Positions 54,318 through 62,392 of a stretch of DNA of 64,000 bases are shown here, one piece after another. The notes beneath the pieces are model-generated. The model was not told the origin of the DNA and ran no database searches. It worked only from the letters and a program-made list of their open reading frames with translations. A program made the translations under genes and the position numbers. Source of the stretch: Halorussus aquaticus. Lineage in GTDB: Archaea > Halobacteriota > Halobacteria > Halobacteriales > Haladaptataceae. Positions within the stretch are counted from its first letter, which is position 1; each line of letters begins with the position of its first letter. Location: assembly GCF_024218795.1 (NCBI RefSeq), contig NZ_CP100403.1, positions 186,001 to 250,000 of the forward strand. The letters are read 5' to 3'.

Positions 54318-55028
54318 ATGACTCACCCACCACAGCAATACCGCGTTCTTCCAGACGGAGGAATCGACATCCGAGACCCACCCCCAACCGACGTGTTGAA
54401 TGAGGAGACGCTGACACCAGAAGCGCTTGCCAGAAACGCCCCTGGATTAGAGACAGTTGTCGAGCTTCTCAATCAGCCAGCACTCGCCCGTGTGTACGTG
54501 TACGTCTGCTATTGGGGGCCAGTCACGCCACCAGAGGTCATGGATGATCTCGACCTCTCGAAATCAACCACCTACGAATACGTTGACCGGCTGGTTGACC
54601 TCGGGCTTATCGACCGTGATGAGTCGACTCGGCCCCAGCAGTTGACTGCCGAGCCACTCGTCCTTGTTGAACAACAACTCCCGATCGTCATCACGCCGAC
54701 TGTACTGCACGCCTTCGCACTCCAGGAGGTCGACGAAGACATTGCATACTTTGTTGACCGCCATGGCATCGGCAAACTCGTCGCGGCACTTCGGGGCGCA
54801 GGACTCCACTTCGCAGGCAAAACCACCCAACGGATGGTCGCGAGCGATATCGATGTTCGGGACGCCGACGCGATGCTGATCGTGTATGCGCTGGTGCCCG
54901 CGCTCGCGGTGGGCCGTGACCACGACCCCTACTTCGAGTACCTCTTCCCAGATGTCCATGACCAGATGGACCTTCCCGACCCTGCAGAGGCAGAAACGAC
55001 GCCAGCGGACCCGGCGAATGAGGAGTGA
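54318..55028 (+). CDS. HTH antitoxin/regulator of PIN module
   Basis: About 236 residues from ATG 54318 (MTHPPQQYRVLPDGGIDIRD); in-frame starts at 54297 and 54204 cannot be excluded. The winged helix is at about 45-110 (LNQPALARVYVYVCYWGPVT, VMDDLDLSKSTTYEYVDRLV). The C-terminal domain parallels the paralogue at 22082-22618 (YFVDRHGIGKLVAALRGAG versus YIERHGLDSLAVALEYAYEY). Its stop overlaps the PIN start. It is a likely autorepressor and antitoxin. Confidence 0.72.
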   Translation: MTHPPQQYRVLPDGGIDIRDPPPTDVLNEETLTPEALARNAPGLETVVELLNQPALARVYVYVCYWGPVTPPEVMDDLDLSKSTTYEYVDRLVDLGLIDRDESTRPQQLTAEPLVLVEQQLPIVITPTVLHAFALQEVDEDIAYFVDRHGIGKLVAALRGAGLHFAGKTTQRMVASDIDVRDADAMLIVYALVPALAVGRDHDPYFEYLFPDVHDQMDLPDPAEAETTPADPANEE

Positions 55029-55567
55029 CGCCGGGAATGGATCAGGATACTCCGTTGTCGGATGCGACGACTGTTCTTGTCGACGCGAACGTGTTCATCG
55101 CGCTTGGTCGCCCATCGAAACCACAGTATAACCAATTCCGACAGGCAGTTCGGACGGCTGACGTTGTGTTGAAGATTCCACGTCGGGTGATTGGTGAACT
55201 CGGTGGACCACAGGCAGACCGCGTACAGACCGCGCTTGAGGAAGGCTGGGCAGAGATCATTGATGCGCCGGACCCGACGGATGGGGATGCTGTTGCGGCA
55301 AGCGATATTGCCAAGCGAACGATTGCGAGTGAAACGGGGCAGGCCGAACATGATGTTGAAAAGACAGACGCAATTCTTGCAGGGCTTGTCGTCCAGTACG
55401 TTCGAGACCGCGCAGAGCCGAACGTCGTTGTCCTCACGGACGATAAGCCAGCGAGACAAGGATTGAAAAATGCAGTAACTGCACAGGGCTATACGGACGC
55501 AATCACCGTATGCGGACTCTCAGATATCATCGGCGATGATGCTGGAAGCTCAATGCGGTTGATTTAG
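55025..55567 (+). CDS. PIN-domain toxin
   Basis: About 180 residues. It starts at GTG 55025, overlapping the preceding stop (GTGA), or at ATG 55037 (MDQDTPLSDATTVLVDANVF). PIN acidic positions are VDANVF, VIGELGG, KTDAILAGLVVQY and VVVLTDDKPARQGLKN. It is paralogous to 21558-22085. It is probably an RNase toxin, paired with the HTH protein. Confidence 0.75.
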   Translation: MTPGMDQDTPLSDATTVLVDANVFIALGRPSKPQYNQFRQAVRTADVVLKIPRRVIGELGGPQADRVQTALEEGWAEIIDAPDPTDGDAVAASDIAKRTIASETGQAEHDVEKTDAILAGLVVQYVRDRAEPNVVVLTDDKPARQGLKNAVTAQGYTDAITVCGLSDIIGDDAGSSMRLI

Positions 55568-55733
55568 CCTGAACACGTACGAAGACACCACCGGCCACGA
55601 ACTCCACACCGTAGCTGGCGATACTGACGTGGAGTTTCCAGGTATGGGGGAATTCATCGTTGAGTTCTGGGCGAGTGCCGACGAGTACTGGGAAACAATC
55701 GGCGGCACTCACCACGTCCCTGCTAAACAGTAA
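55563..55733 (+). pseudogene. Short coding-like remnant behind the PIN gene
   Basis: A frame without a start reads SLNTYEDTTGHELHTVAGDT, VEFPGMGEFIVEFWASADEY and GGTHHVPAKQ, then stops at 55731. The composition is protein-like and directional. There is no start codon before the conserved-looking part, so it is probably the C-terminus of a truncated gene. I cannot name the family. Confidence 0.35.
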
Positions 55734-55807
55734 CAGCACACATAGCTAGTCATCACTACACTTCATATCACCGTTGGCGACCGAGCACAGATCCGTGTGA
55801 ACAAACC

Positions 55808-56053
55808 TTAGATGCGAGGCGGAATACGGAGTCTGTCGCCGACCTCGTACAGATATCCTTTCAATAATAGTTGTTCGATAATCTCACGGGCGTCGGCACG
55901 CGTGAGACCTTGCTCACTAAGGTACGTGACGGCGTCTGCGTGTGAGATACGCTCCTCATCTGCCGTAGTCTCGACATACGTGTCGAGGTGGTCGAGCACA
56001 GACTGCTCGCTCGTACTCAGGGACCTCCGTGAACTCGGCATTACCGGATACAT
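55808..56053 (-). CDS. Small winged-helix-like protein
   Basis: An 81-residue protein: SEQSVLDHLDTYVETTADEE, ISHADAVTYLSEQGLTRADA and IIEQLLLKGYLYEVGDRLRI. The helix-turn-helix-wing order is clear (SHADAVTYLSEQG, then LLLKGYLYEVGDRLRI). It may be a stand-alone DNA-binding protein, or the surviving C-terminal domain of a larger plasmid protein. It starts at 56053 or at Met5. Confidence 0.5.
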   Translation of the reverse strand: MYPVMPSSRRSLSTSEQSVLDHLDTYVETTADEERISHADAVTYLSEQGLTRADAREIIEQLLLKGYLYEVGDRLRIPPRI

Positions 56054-56346
56054 TGCACGCCACCAAAATAGACCATTGGGTCGAAGCGAACCTTCGGGTT
56101 GGACTCGCGGCCTCGGGAGTCGGGAGAAAGATCGCGTCGTCGGCTATCGACCACCGAATACTGTATAGTGCGTGTCTACGAGGTCAGGTTCAGGCGTGGG
56201 ATACCCAATGGGGGATTTGGGGAGAAACAGGATATCCCACACCTTGACTGGTCCTGGTCGCACGATATAAACGTGCGGTATTGGAACTGCAATGCTCTCC
56301 GGAGTTACGTCTCTCAACAGCAGACGGTTCCAGCAAGCCCAAATCA

Positions 56347-56388
56347 TTAACCAACAGACGGTACTACTCGGGAGCGTCTGTTGGTTAA
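56347..56388. repeat. Palindromic element, copy 4
   Basis: TTAACCAACA at 56347-56356 and TGTTGGTTAA at 56379-56388, with a 22-base spacer that starts GACGGTACTA, similar to the inner bases of copies 1 and 3. It lies in a gene-poor stretch (56054-56822) that otherwise holds only the PrimPol remnant. Confidence 0.8.
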
Positions 56389-56520
56389 GACCGAGGCTTC
56401 TCAAAACAGCAGCAACTGCATCTTTGAACGGCCCTAGGTGCTCGTGGCCCCGTTTATTCTAACTCCGGCATTAATTCTCACCTGCGATCGATCACTATAG
56501 AACAGGAACAAGCGCACTAG

Positions 56521-56686
56521 GGGACTTGAAGCAAAGCGAAGTGACTCACAGCCGAACTCACAGAGCGTGACCAACCGATGAACCAGACCCACAACGAGCA
56601 AGGTGTTGATAGGAGTCCAGATGATGGGGGTCACAGTCGGAGTCTGGGGGCGGACGAAGCGGTTGTTCGGAAACGACTCCGAGTAA
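56521..56686 (+). pseudogene. Remnant of a second PrimPol-like gene (3' end)
   Basis: The DNA matches the last ~170 bases of the PrimPol gene at 51662-52939. CTCACAGCCGAACTCACAGA corresponds to 52788 onward, and the final part encodes WGRTKRLFGND in both. In this copy the frame is broken by stops and small deletions and ends GNDSE, while the intact gene ends GNDPHS. It marks the left end of a duplicated segment. Confidence 0.7.
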
Positions 56687-56822
56687 TAGTTTTTGTTCGC
56701 CAGAAGAATGAGGCGCACTCTGTACGAAATTTTGCGGGGCGCTGTGAGTGACCCATCGTAGAGTGCCAAATAGTTTGTACTAGTACGAAACTATTAGTGA
56801 AGGCACGACGAAGACACAACGT

Positions 56823-57374
56823 ATGAGTAAGAAAGAACCCCGCTGGCCCGAGAATACGGATGCAGCAGAGCGTGTCCGCCATGTCGCGCTAACGCGGACA
56901 GAACCACGGAACGCAGGCTGGATCGCCGAGGAGGCAGACGTCTCACGCGATACCGCCGTAAAGTATCTTGAACGGATGGTTGAACAGGGCGATCTGGAAG
57001 TTGTCGAGACAAACGAGGGCACGAGCTACAAGCCGGATAGCGTCACGCAGTTCCTCCGTGAGGTCCGTGAACTTGCAGAAGCACACACACTCAATGAACT
57101 CACGCGCGAACTCAATGCAATCGGTGAGGAGATCGATGCGTGGAAGGGCACCTACGAGGTTGAGTCACTCGCCGAACTGCGCCAAAGCATCGGCCGTGAT
57201 GACTTGACTGGCGATGAACGCCGTGAACGCCTCGAAACCATCGAAGAGTGGGAGTACAATATCGAGATGCGTGAATCGATTCAGCTTGCAATTAGCCTCA
57301 AGAGTTCGCTCACGACATTAGGTGCGGAGTCGCTTGGTGATGAGTCGTCCACGAAACTTCCGCAGGAAGGCTAG
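56823..57374 (+). CDS. HTH regulator/antitoxin, DUF7342-like
   Basis: A 183-residue protein. Its winged helix (NAGWIAEEADVSRDTAVKYL, RMVEQGDLEVVETNEGTSYK) is followed by a helical region, LNELTRELNAIGEEIDAWKG. It is in the same family as 20960-21487. It is followed after eight bases by the small gene at 57383, the usual toxin-antitoxin arrangement. It probably represses the operon and neutralises the partner. Confidence 0.72.
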   Translation: MSKKEPRWPENTDAAERVRHVALTRTEPRNAGWIAEEADVSRDTAVKYLERMVEQGDLEVVETNEGTSYKPDSVTQFLREVRELAEAHTLNELTRELNAIGEEIDAWKGTYEVESLAELRQSIGRDDLTGDERRERLETIEEWEYNIEMRESIQLAISLKSSLTTLGAESLGDESSTKLPQEG

Positions 57375-57382
57375 TAAGATCG

Positions 57383-57826
57383 ATGGTGTTATTGCTTGCT
57401 GGTGGTCGGGGATTCACCCGACGAGAAGGCCTTCGTCGTATCAAAGAACGAATGGAGAACATCCCTGGGTTCTACGATGTGCGATATGACCCCTCACGGA
57501 TTCGCCCACGAACCGTCGTTGCAGACGTCGATGTGGAACTGTTCCTTGGCGAGTCATTCCCCCGGGCGGAAGCCAAAGTAGAGGTACTTTGGCGACCACG
57601 TGAGGGAACTGATGTGCAGCGTGTTCATTGGGCAGACGATGTCGTGAGTCTTGGCTGGCACAAGGACGAGGACCATCCAGAACTCGGGACAACGCATTTC
57701 CAGCTCGAAACTGATGATGAATCAGTCCATGAACCGGGAGCGATAGAGGTTGAAGCCCCACTAAGTTTCCTCGAAGTCTGTCTTGATCGACTTCCGGACA
57801 AGCTACGGCAAACAAGTGACTACTGA
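57383..57826 (+). CDS. TumE/DUF6516-like putative toxin
   Basis: A 147-residue protein. The core begins MENIPGFYDVRYDPSRIRPR and contains AEAKVEVLWRPREGTDVQRV and HWADDVVSLGWHKDEDHPEL, then GTTHFQLETDD. The His/Asp-rich block (WHxDxDHPELGxxHFQ) is reminiscent of TumE-type RNase toxins. It may start at 57383 or at the internal Met (57452). The partner is the HTH protein just upstream. The toxin assignment rests on context and loose similarity. Confidence 0.55.
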   Translation: MVLLLAGGRGFTRREGLRRIKERMENIPGFYDVRYDPSRIRPRTVVADVDVELFLGESFPRAEAKVEVLWRPREGTDVQRVHWADDVVSLGWHKDEDHPELGTTHFQLETDDESVHEPGAIEVEAPLSFLEVCLDRLPDKLRQTSDY

Positions 57827-57909
57827 CCTCAGTACGGGACAAAGAGTACTCAGACTTAGTCTGTGTATCTGACTCTTTGAATTGCCGTAATAGCTTGTAG
57901 GTCGGACTC

Positions 57910-57950
57910 CCAATTCATTGAGATTACCGTGGAACACCATCTTCCGGTCT
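57910..57950 (-). pseudogene. Remnant of a second MNT gene (3' end)
   Basis: ACCGTGGAACACCATCTTCC and the next two bases (57927-57948) match 53467-53488, the end of the MNT gene, on the same strand. The reverse strand reads RKMVFHGNLNE, against RKMVFHGALDE in the intact gene. The rest of the gene is absent. It marks the right end of the duplicated segment. Confidence 0.55.
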
Positions 57951-58001
57951 TCCCCGAATCTGACTTTAGGAGGGTTCGGCTACCAACCTCGAATCAAGAA
58001 A

Positions 58002-59300
58002 TCACCAATACATCGCTACCGTCTTAGCCTCAATCCGGAATACATCACTATCAGATTCTATTTCCTCATCTTCCTGATTCGACTTCGTAGTATCTACACG
58101 TAGTTCTTGGCGTTTCTCGTGATCTATAGAATCTAGCTCAAACATCTCAATAACGGCATCTGTGTAAGCATTTAGAACCGTCTTGCGTTGTGCTGTCTGG
58201 CTTTTCTCGTGGCCGATTTCTATATCTTCCATCGTTTCGAACAGCAACTGCTGCTGTTCATCTTCAGAAATGACAAGATTGTACTCGTCTTCTAAGTGTT
58301 CAGTATATCGTTCGATGTCTTGGCCCCACTGCGCTGCTGAATCAGCGGACCAGTCGGTGAAATCCCGTAGTTCGGATAGTTGACTCCTTGTCTCTTTCAA
58401 CCCTTGACGGAACTTTTGATTCAGTTGTTTGGCTGTTGGTTCTGAGAGGCTGTTGATTGCACGGGTCACCTTCAGCGGATACCATCGGTCTAGGTCTACA
58501 TCTTCCACCCTACAATATAGTACAAACCGATCGTTGCTGAACAGAGTTTGTATAGGGTCTGCCCAGAGACCATCAAGATTTAGCAGCGTGACAACCTCTA
58601 AATCCTCCACGTTCTCTTTTTCGGCGTCGCTCAGTTGACTGCTTCGTTTAATCGTCTTTTCCTTCCCGTCCACGACCTTGTAGTCAACCGCTTTTCCGAT
58701 GACTGGAATCCGGTTACCTAGACTACTCTCTATTAATTCCAGCATCTCCTCCGTCTCGGAATCGATTTGATCTTCAAATACATCAGCGAAGTAGTCAATT
58801 GTCTGGTACAGTCTAAACAGTAGGTTCGCGGATAAATCAACTCTAAGCTCAACTATATCACCACGCTGTAAATTCGAGGTTGTAAGCCCTGAGAACGGTT
58901 CATCTGCAGCTTCTTCCAGAGGGATTTGACCGAGTGAGAGCTTCTTTTCTACAACGTCGCTTTTGTACAGTCTCGTGAACTTTGACTGGATTAAGTCGTA
59001 ATTCCGAGTCTCAATCGCTGTGTTCTGATGTTCTCTTTCCTCCTCTACTCTTGAATTGACAGAAGCTGGGCCAGCTCCTAATTTTCCACCGACTCTGGAC
59101 CCAGAGCGTCTTCTACGCATTTCCTCGTCAACTGTCTCAGAGACGATTCCTCCTTCTCCTGTTGACGCCAACAAGCTCCTTACACTAATCTCATCCAAGT
59201 AAACGAACTCACGTAGCTCATCAAACTGGTCTCTAGCAAGCCACCTTTCTATACGTATAGCCAGTGAATGCAACCTTTGACGAATTTTTAGACGGGTCAT
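58002..59300 (-). CDS. DUF6414-like protein, partner of AAA ATPase
   Basis: A 432-residue soluble protein. The N-terminal block LREFVYLDEISVRSLLASTG is the signature I associate with DUF6414. It is followed by a long mixed region with NYDLIQSKFTRLYKSDVVEK and a helical C-terminus. It is the second gene of a two-gene operon, its start overlapping the AAA gene stop by four bases. DUF6414 proteins have no established function. The pairing with a CDC48-like unfoldase suggests a substrate or adaptor. Confidence 0.65.
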   Translation of the reverse strand: MTRLKIRQRLHSLAIRIERWLARDQFDELREFVYLDEISVRSLLASTGEGGIVSETVDEEMRRRRSGSRVGGKLGAGPASVNSRVEEEREHQNTAIETRNYDLIQSKFTRLYKSDVVEKKLSLGQIPLEEAADEPFSGLTTSNLQRGDIVELRVDLSANLLFRLYQTIDYFADVFEDQIDSETEEMLELIESSLGNRIPVIGKAVDYKVVDGKEKTIKRSSQLSDAEKENVEDLEVVTLLNLDGLWADPIQTLFSNDRFVLYCRVEDVDLDRWYPLKVTRAINSLSEPTAKQLNQKFRQGLKETRSQLSELRDFTDWSADSAAQWGQDIERYTEHLEDEYNLVISEDEQQQLLFETMEDIEIGHEKSQTAQRKTVLNAYTDAVIEMFELDSIDHEKRQELRVDTTKSNQEDEEIESDSDVFRIEAKTVAMYW

Positions 59301-60583
59301 TCTTGCTCCCTCACTTTTTGTATCTGCTGGCGTTTGGCCTCTCGTTGCTTGTCAAACCGCTCAAGAGCGATCACAAAATCCTCATGGTGAACCTGTGGCC
59401 TCTCCTCTTTGAGAGCGATAAAACCGGCCTTCTTTACGATTGACTCCAAGTCTGCACCGGACCATCCATGAGTCCGTTCTGCGATGTCTTTGAAATCTAC
59501 AGCGGAAGATAGCGGCATATTCCTTGAGTGAACCTTGAGAATATCTCTTCGTTCCCCGGTATCGGGTAATGTGAATTCGATTTCCTCGTCAAATCGTCCA
59601 GGCCGCCGTACTGCCGGATCAATAACCTCAATTAAGTTGGTAGCACCTATCACAATAATATCGCCGCGATCCTCTAAGCCGTCAAGTTCGCTCAAGAACT
59701 GTGCAACAATTCGGCGTTCCGTCTCATCAGCACGGTCTCGACGTGGAACAACACTGTCAATCTCATCGATAAATACTACTGCAGGCTGGTCTTCTTCCTC
59801 GGCTTTTCGTTCAGCGGCTTCAAAAACATCTCTAATCTGGCGTTCGCTCTCGCCGTAGTACTTGCTCACGATCTCAGGACCGCCTATATGGAAAAATGAA
59901 TCAGATGAGCCCCACTCGTTTGCGGCAGCCTTCGCCATCATCGTTTTACCCGTTCCTGGCGATCCGTAGAACAGGATTCCAAACCGGCCTTCAAGATCGA
60001 AGTCTTCCATCTTTTCCGGCTTTTCCATAGGCAGACTTACTGCTTCGATAAGCCGGTCCTTGGCGTCCTGTAACCCGATAACATCTTCAAACGAGACCTC
60101 TTCTATATTTTCAGGTTGATATAGCCCATCTTCATTCCGGTCTTCCTCTTCATCGTCAGACCCTAAGTTCAGGTTGATTGCATCAATTTCCAGATCAGGC
60201 TTTGGCTCTATCTCTATCGGTTCATCATCTAATACGGTTGAAAAAGAATCGGAAGGAGTCAACGCGATAGTATATCCTTCCTCTACTGTTTCTTCGGGAC
60301 GGCCGATTTCCAGCAATCCGTTTTCAGTCCTCACTGCAATCTTCTCATCGAACACAGCTTCTACAACTCCAATAGATTTCCCTCGGTCATACCCCCCCTT
60401 CTTGACTACCTCCACAGCCTTATCGTTACTAAGGACCGAACCCTCAACTTCTACAATATCTCCGACTTCGGCATCATCGGTGCGGTTTGCCACGGTATCG
60501 GTTCCAGCCCCGTTGAGAAACCTCACAATGAGATTGCCGTTATCAGCAATCTCATTTACCAAGGCCAGCTCCTTGTCGCTCAT
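59297..60583 (-). CDS. CDC48/PAN-like AAA ATPase
   Basis: A 428-residue protein. The N-terminal ~140 residues are beta-rich, as in OB or double-psi N-domains (VGDIVEVEGSVLSNDKAVEV). A single AAA module has Walker A GSPGTGKT (207-214), pore loop KYYGESERQI, Walker B FIDEID (271-276), and arginine fingers in RRPGRFDEEIEF (327-335). It resembles one CDC48 domain or the proteasomal ATPase PAN. There is no HbYX tail (it ends KVREQE), so coupling to the proteasome is not evident. It is the first large gene of an operon with the DUF6414-like protein. Confidence 0.8.
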   Translation of the reverse strand: MSDKELALVNEIADNGNLIVRFLNGAGTDTVANRTDDAEVGDIVEVEGSVLSNDKAVEVVKKGGYDRGKSIGVVEAVFDEKIAVRTENGLLEIGRPEETVEEGYTIALTPSDSFSTVLDDEPIEIEPKPDLEIDAINLNLGSDDEEEDRNEDGLYQPENIEEVSFEDVIGLQDAKDRLIEAVSLPMEKPEKMEDFDLEGRFGILFYGSPGTGKTMMAKAAANEWGSSDSFFHIGGPEIVSKYYGESERQIRDVFEAAERKAEEEDQPAVVFIDEIDSVVPRRDRADETERRIVAQFLSELDGLEDRGDIIVIGATNLIEVIDPAVRRPGRFDEEIEFTLPDTGERRDILKVHSRNMPLSSAVDFKDIAERTHGWSGADLESIVKKAGFIALKEERPQVHHEDFVIALERFDKQREAKRQQIQKVREQE

Positions 60584-60638
60584 ATTGAAAAGTGATACTT
60601 CCTACATTCTTCAATCTACCGTGTATCGAATTTTAGCC

Positions 60639-60752
60639 TTACTGTGTGTTCTTCTTGCCACCGATTTCGGCTATCTCGTCGCTGTTCTCGTTATCAAACC
60701 ACTGAGCGAACTTATCCTTCACTACGTCGTTGGTATCTTCACCATCAGCCAT
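60639..60752 (-). CDS. 37-residue acidic micro-protein upstream of AAA operon
   Basis: A reverse-strand frame with ATG at 60752 reads MADGEDTNDVVKDKFAQWFD, then NENSDEIAEIGGKKNTQ. The codon pattern and amphipathic helix (VVKDKFAQWFDNE) look genuine. It lies 56 bases before the AAA gene on the same strand and could be its third operon member. The family is unknown. Confidence 0.4.
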   Translation of the reverse strand: MADGEDTNDVVKDKFAQWFDNENSDEIAEIGGKKNTQ

Positions 60753-60756
60753 GCGT

Positions 60757-60822
60757 TTAGGTTTCCTCTAGCATTTCGGTCTGGTTGAGGAGGATGTCGA
60801 AGGCGTGAATCGATGTTTCCAT
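60757..60822 (-). CDS. 21-residue micro-ORF, METSIHAFDILLNQTEMLEE-T
   Basis: A short frame with ATG at 60822 and stop TAA at 60757-60759, four bases before the next micro-ORF. It is hydrophobic-acidic and plausible as a peptide. It is too short to be sure; it may also be a leader or a truncated N-terminus. Confidence 0.25.
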   Translation of the reverse strand: METSIHAFDILLNQTEMLEET

Positions 60823-60940
60823 AGTCCCACCGGCACGATTAGATTCTCGGTGGCGAGCAGAACATTTACGATTGAAACACCACCGATTTTTGTGCGCCCG
60901 GCAGGACTGCGGGCGCACCTCAGTGACCCGCTGGTTCTGC

Positions 60941-61567
60941 ATGGGATATCGCACACTCATCACCTACGAACGACCAGACGCACCGCACACCCTCCACTAC
61001 TCGCATAACGGGGCCCTCGACTATCGGCTGAAACACCAACTCACTACGGAGACGCCCTTCGGTGGCGACCACCCCAACCAATGGGCTCACGACCAGTACG
61101 AAGCCCTGCAATCAAGCACGGAGACGACCGCGGGCGCATACGCCGTCGACCGACAGTCACGGACGCCAGTCAACCCAGACCCGATTACTGTGGGAGTCTC
61201 ACTAGACGAGATCCCCTCGGAGTATCTGGACTATCTCCACCACGAAGCCTTCTACGTGGTCTCACTGGACTTCGAGGTGACGGCGTATCGAACGCGGTGG
61301 CTTGGCCTTGAGTACGACTGCGAGGCCGTCGAGGCCTCAGAGACGACAGGCAATGGCGTCCTCCAGTCCGTCAGTTGGCGGGACGGCGAACCCCGTCACG
61401 AGGAGTACAGCCACGGCCAATTCCAGGCGTTGAAAGACGTCGTCGGTGACCGCGTTGACGACGGGGAACTCACGCTTGGGGAGGCACGGGCGTGCATCGT
61501 CAAGAAACTCCGAGCGTGGAGTCGTGACGAGACAGCGGTCATCGGTCCCCACGACAGCGTGTTGTGA
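60941..61567 (+). CDS. DUF6735-like haloarchaeal protein
   Basis: A 208-residue protein starting MGYRTLITYERPDAPHTLHY. It has YSHNGALDYRLKHQLTTETP and a C-terminal acidic half (YLDYLHHEAFYVVSLDFEVT, ARACIVKKLRAWSRD). It matches a haloarchaeal plasmid/virus protein family (DUF6735) in my recollection. The frame continues upstream to 60872 with a Cys-rich stretch, but the family starts at MGYR. Function unknown. Confidence 0.65.
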   Translation: MGYRTLITYERPDAPHTLHYSHNGALDYRLKHQLTTETPFGGDHPNQWAHDQYEALQSSTETTAGAYAVDRQSRTPVNPDPITVGVSLDEIPSEYLDYLHHEAFYVVSLDFEVTAYRTRWLGLEYDCEAVEASETTGNGVLQSVSWRDGEPRHEEYSHGQFQALKDVVGDRVDDGELTLGEARACIVKKLRAWSRDETAVIGPHDSVL

Positions 61568-61640
61568 CGTGTGGCGTACAGGGGAGTTTGTATGCGCCTG
61601 CAGGGGGTGCAGGCGCGACCCACGTAGTCGCGTCACAACA

Positions 61641-61871
61641 ATGACTGAGAACACTCAACGTCCGTTTGGCCAGAGTCGTATTGACGCAGTCGAACAAGCC
61701 CTCGAACGCTGGCTACTCCGACAGGCGCAAGCAGGTGTTCCCGAACTCGTACTCGTCGGCCTCCTACGCAGGTACGCCGACGTGATTGAGTGCTACGGCG
61801 TCATTCCACGCTCATGGGACGAGGCGTCGCGAAAGAGTCGGCGCTCAACGCGGAGGCAGACCCGTCGATGA
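61641..61871 (+). CDS. Small basic-tailed protein, unknown
   Basis: A 76-residue protein starting MTENTQRPFGQSRIDAVEQA. A helical part, LERWLLRQAQAGVPELVLVG, is followed by LLRRYADVIECYG and an Arg-rich tail. It overlaps the following zinc-ribbon gene by four bases (ATGA). It is probably plasmid-encoded in an operon with its neighbours. No known motif. Confidence 0.55.
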   Translation: MTENTQRPFGQSRIDAVEQALERWLLRQAQAGVPELVLVGLLRRYADVIECYGVIPRSWDEASRKSRRSTRRQTRR

Positions 61872-62023
61872 GCGTTCCTCAACTTTTGCACTGCCTCTTC
61901 ACGAGGCAGAACGAATCAATGACCGTCTATGAGTGCCGGCACTGTGGGACGACCATCGACTCGAAGACAGACCCCTGTCCCTATTGTGGGCCAACAGAAA
62001 TCGTCGAATACGAACTTCCCTGA
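61868..62023 (+). CDS. 51-residue zinc-ribbon protein
   Basis: The ATG overlaps the preceding stop. MSVPQLLHCLFTRQNESMTV is followed by a ribbon with CRHC and CPYC knuckles, in YECRHCGTTIDSKTDPCPYC. The internal Met at 61919 is an alternative start. A typical haloarchaeal small zinc protein. Confidence 0.6.
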   Translation: MSVPQLLHCLFTRQNESMTVYECRHCGTTIDSKTDPCPYCGPTEIVEYELP

Positions 62024-62350
62024 GGCAGGTGGCTTTGTGACCCTGTCCCGTCTCTTTTACTATCTCTTTGCCACCTACTGATTTCAGCCTTCTAGCGGCC
62101 AGTGGCCGGTACTAAGTACGAGTTCGTGACCAACACCTCGGTTATGGACTGGAGTGAGTTGGCGGCGATAGGTCGGTCACGACCTCAAAAGCAGTGGCAT
62201 CCGAGTCTAAATCGGCGGTTGCAGTCGGTATCACGAATTCCCGTGTGACACGCCAATTTCGAATCGACGCTCGCGCGAATCGGCCATCCTGTGGCGCATG
62301 AAATTGTACACATACCCCCACATGACCTAGTTTGCTACGGTGACGGAGCG

Positions 62351-62375
62351 GGAGTCCGTATATAATGGAGTCCGT
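62351..62375 (+). promoter_or_regulatory. TATA box framed by nine-base direct repeats
   Basis: GGAGTCCGT at 62351-62359 and again at 62367-62375, with ATATAAT exactly between. This looks like a promoter whose TATA box lies between two operator half-sites. An ATG follows 27 bases after the TATA-like element, at 62393. Confidence 0.4.
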
Positions 62376-62392
62376 CTACGGCGTGATCGGGG

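Noticed and set aside
60174..60788. 204-residue Ser-rich forward frame
   Set aside because: Mostly antisense to the N-terminal part of the AAA ATPase; the composition reflects the opposite strand.
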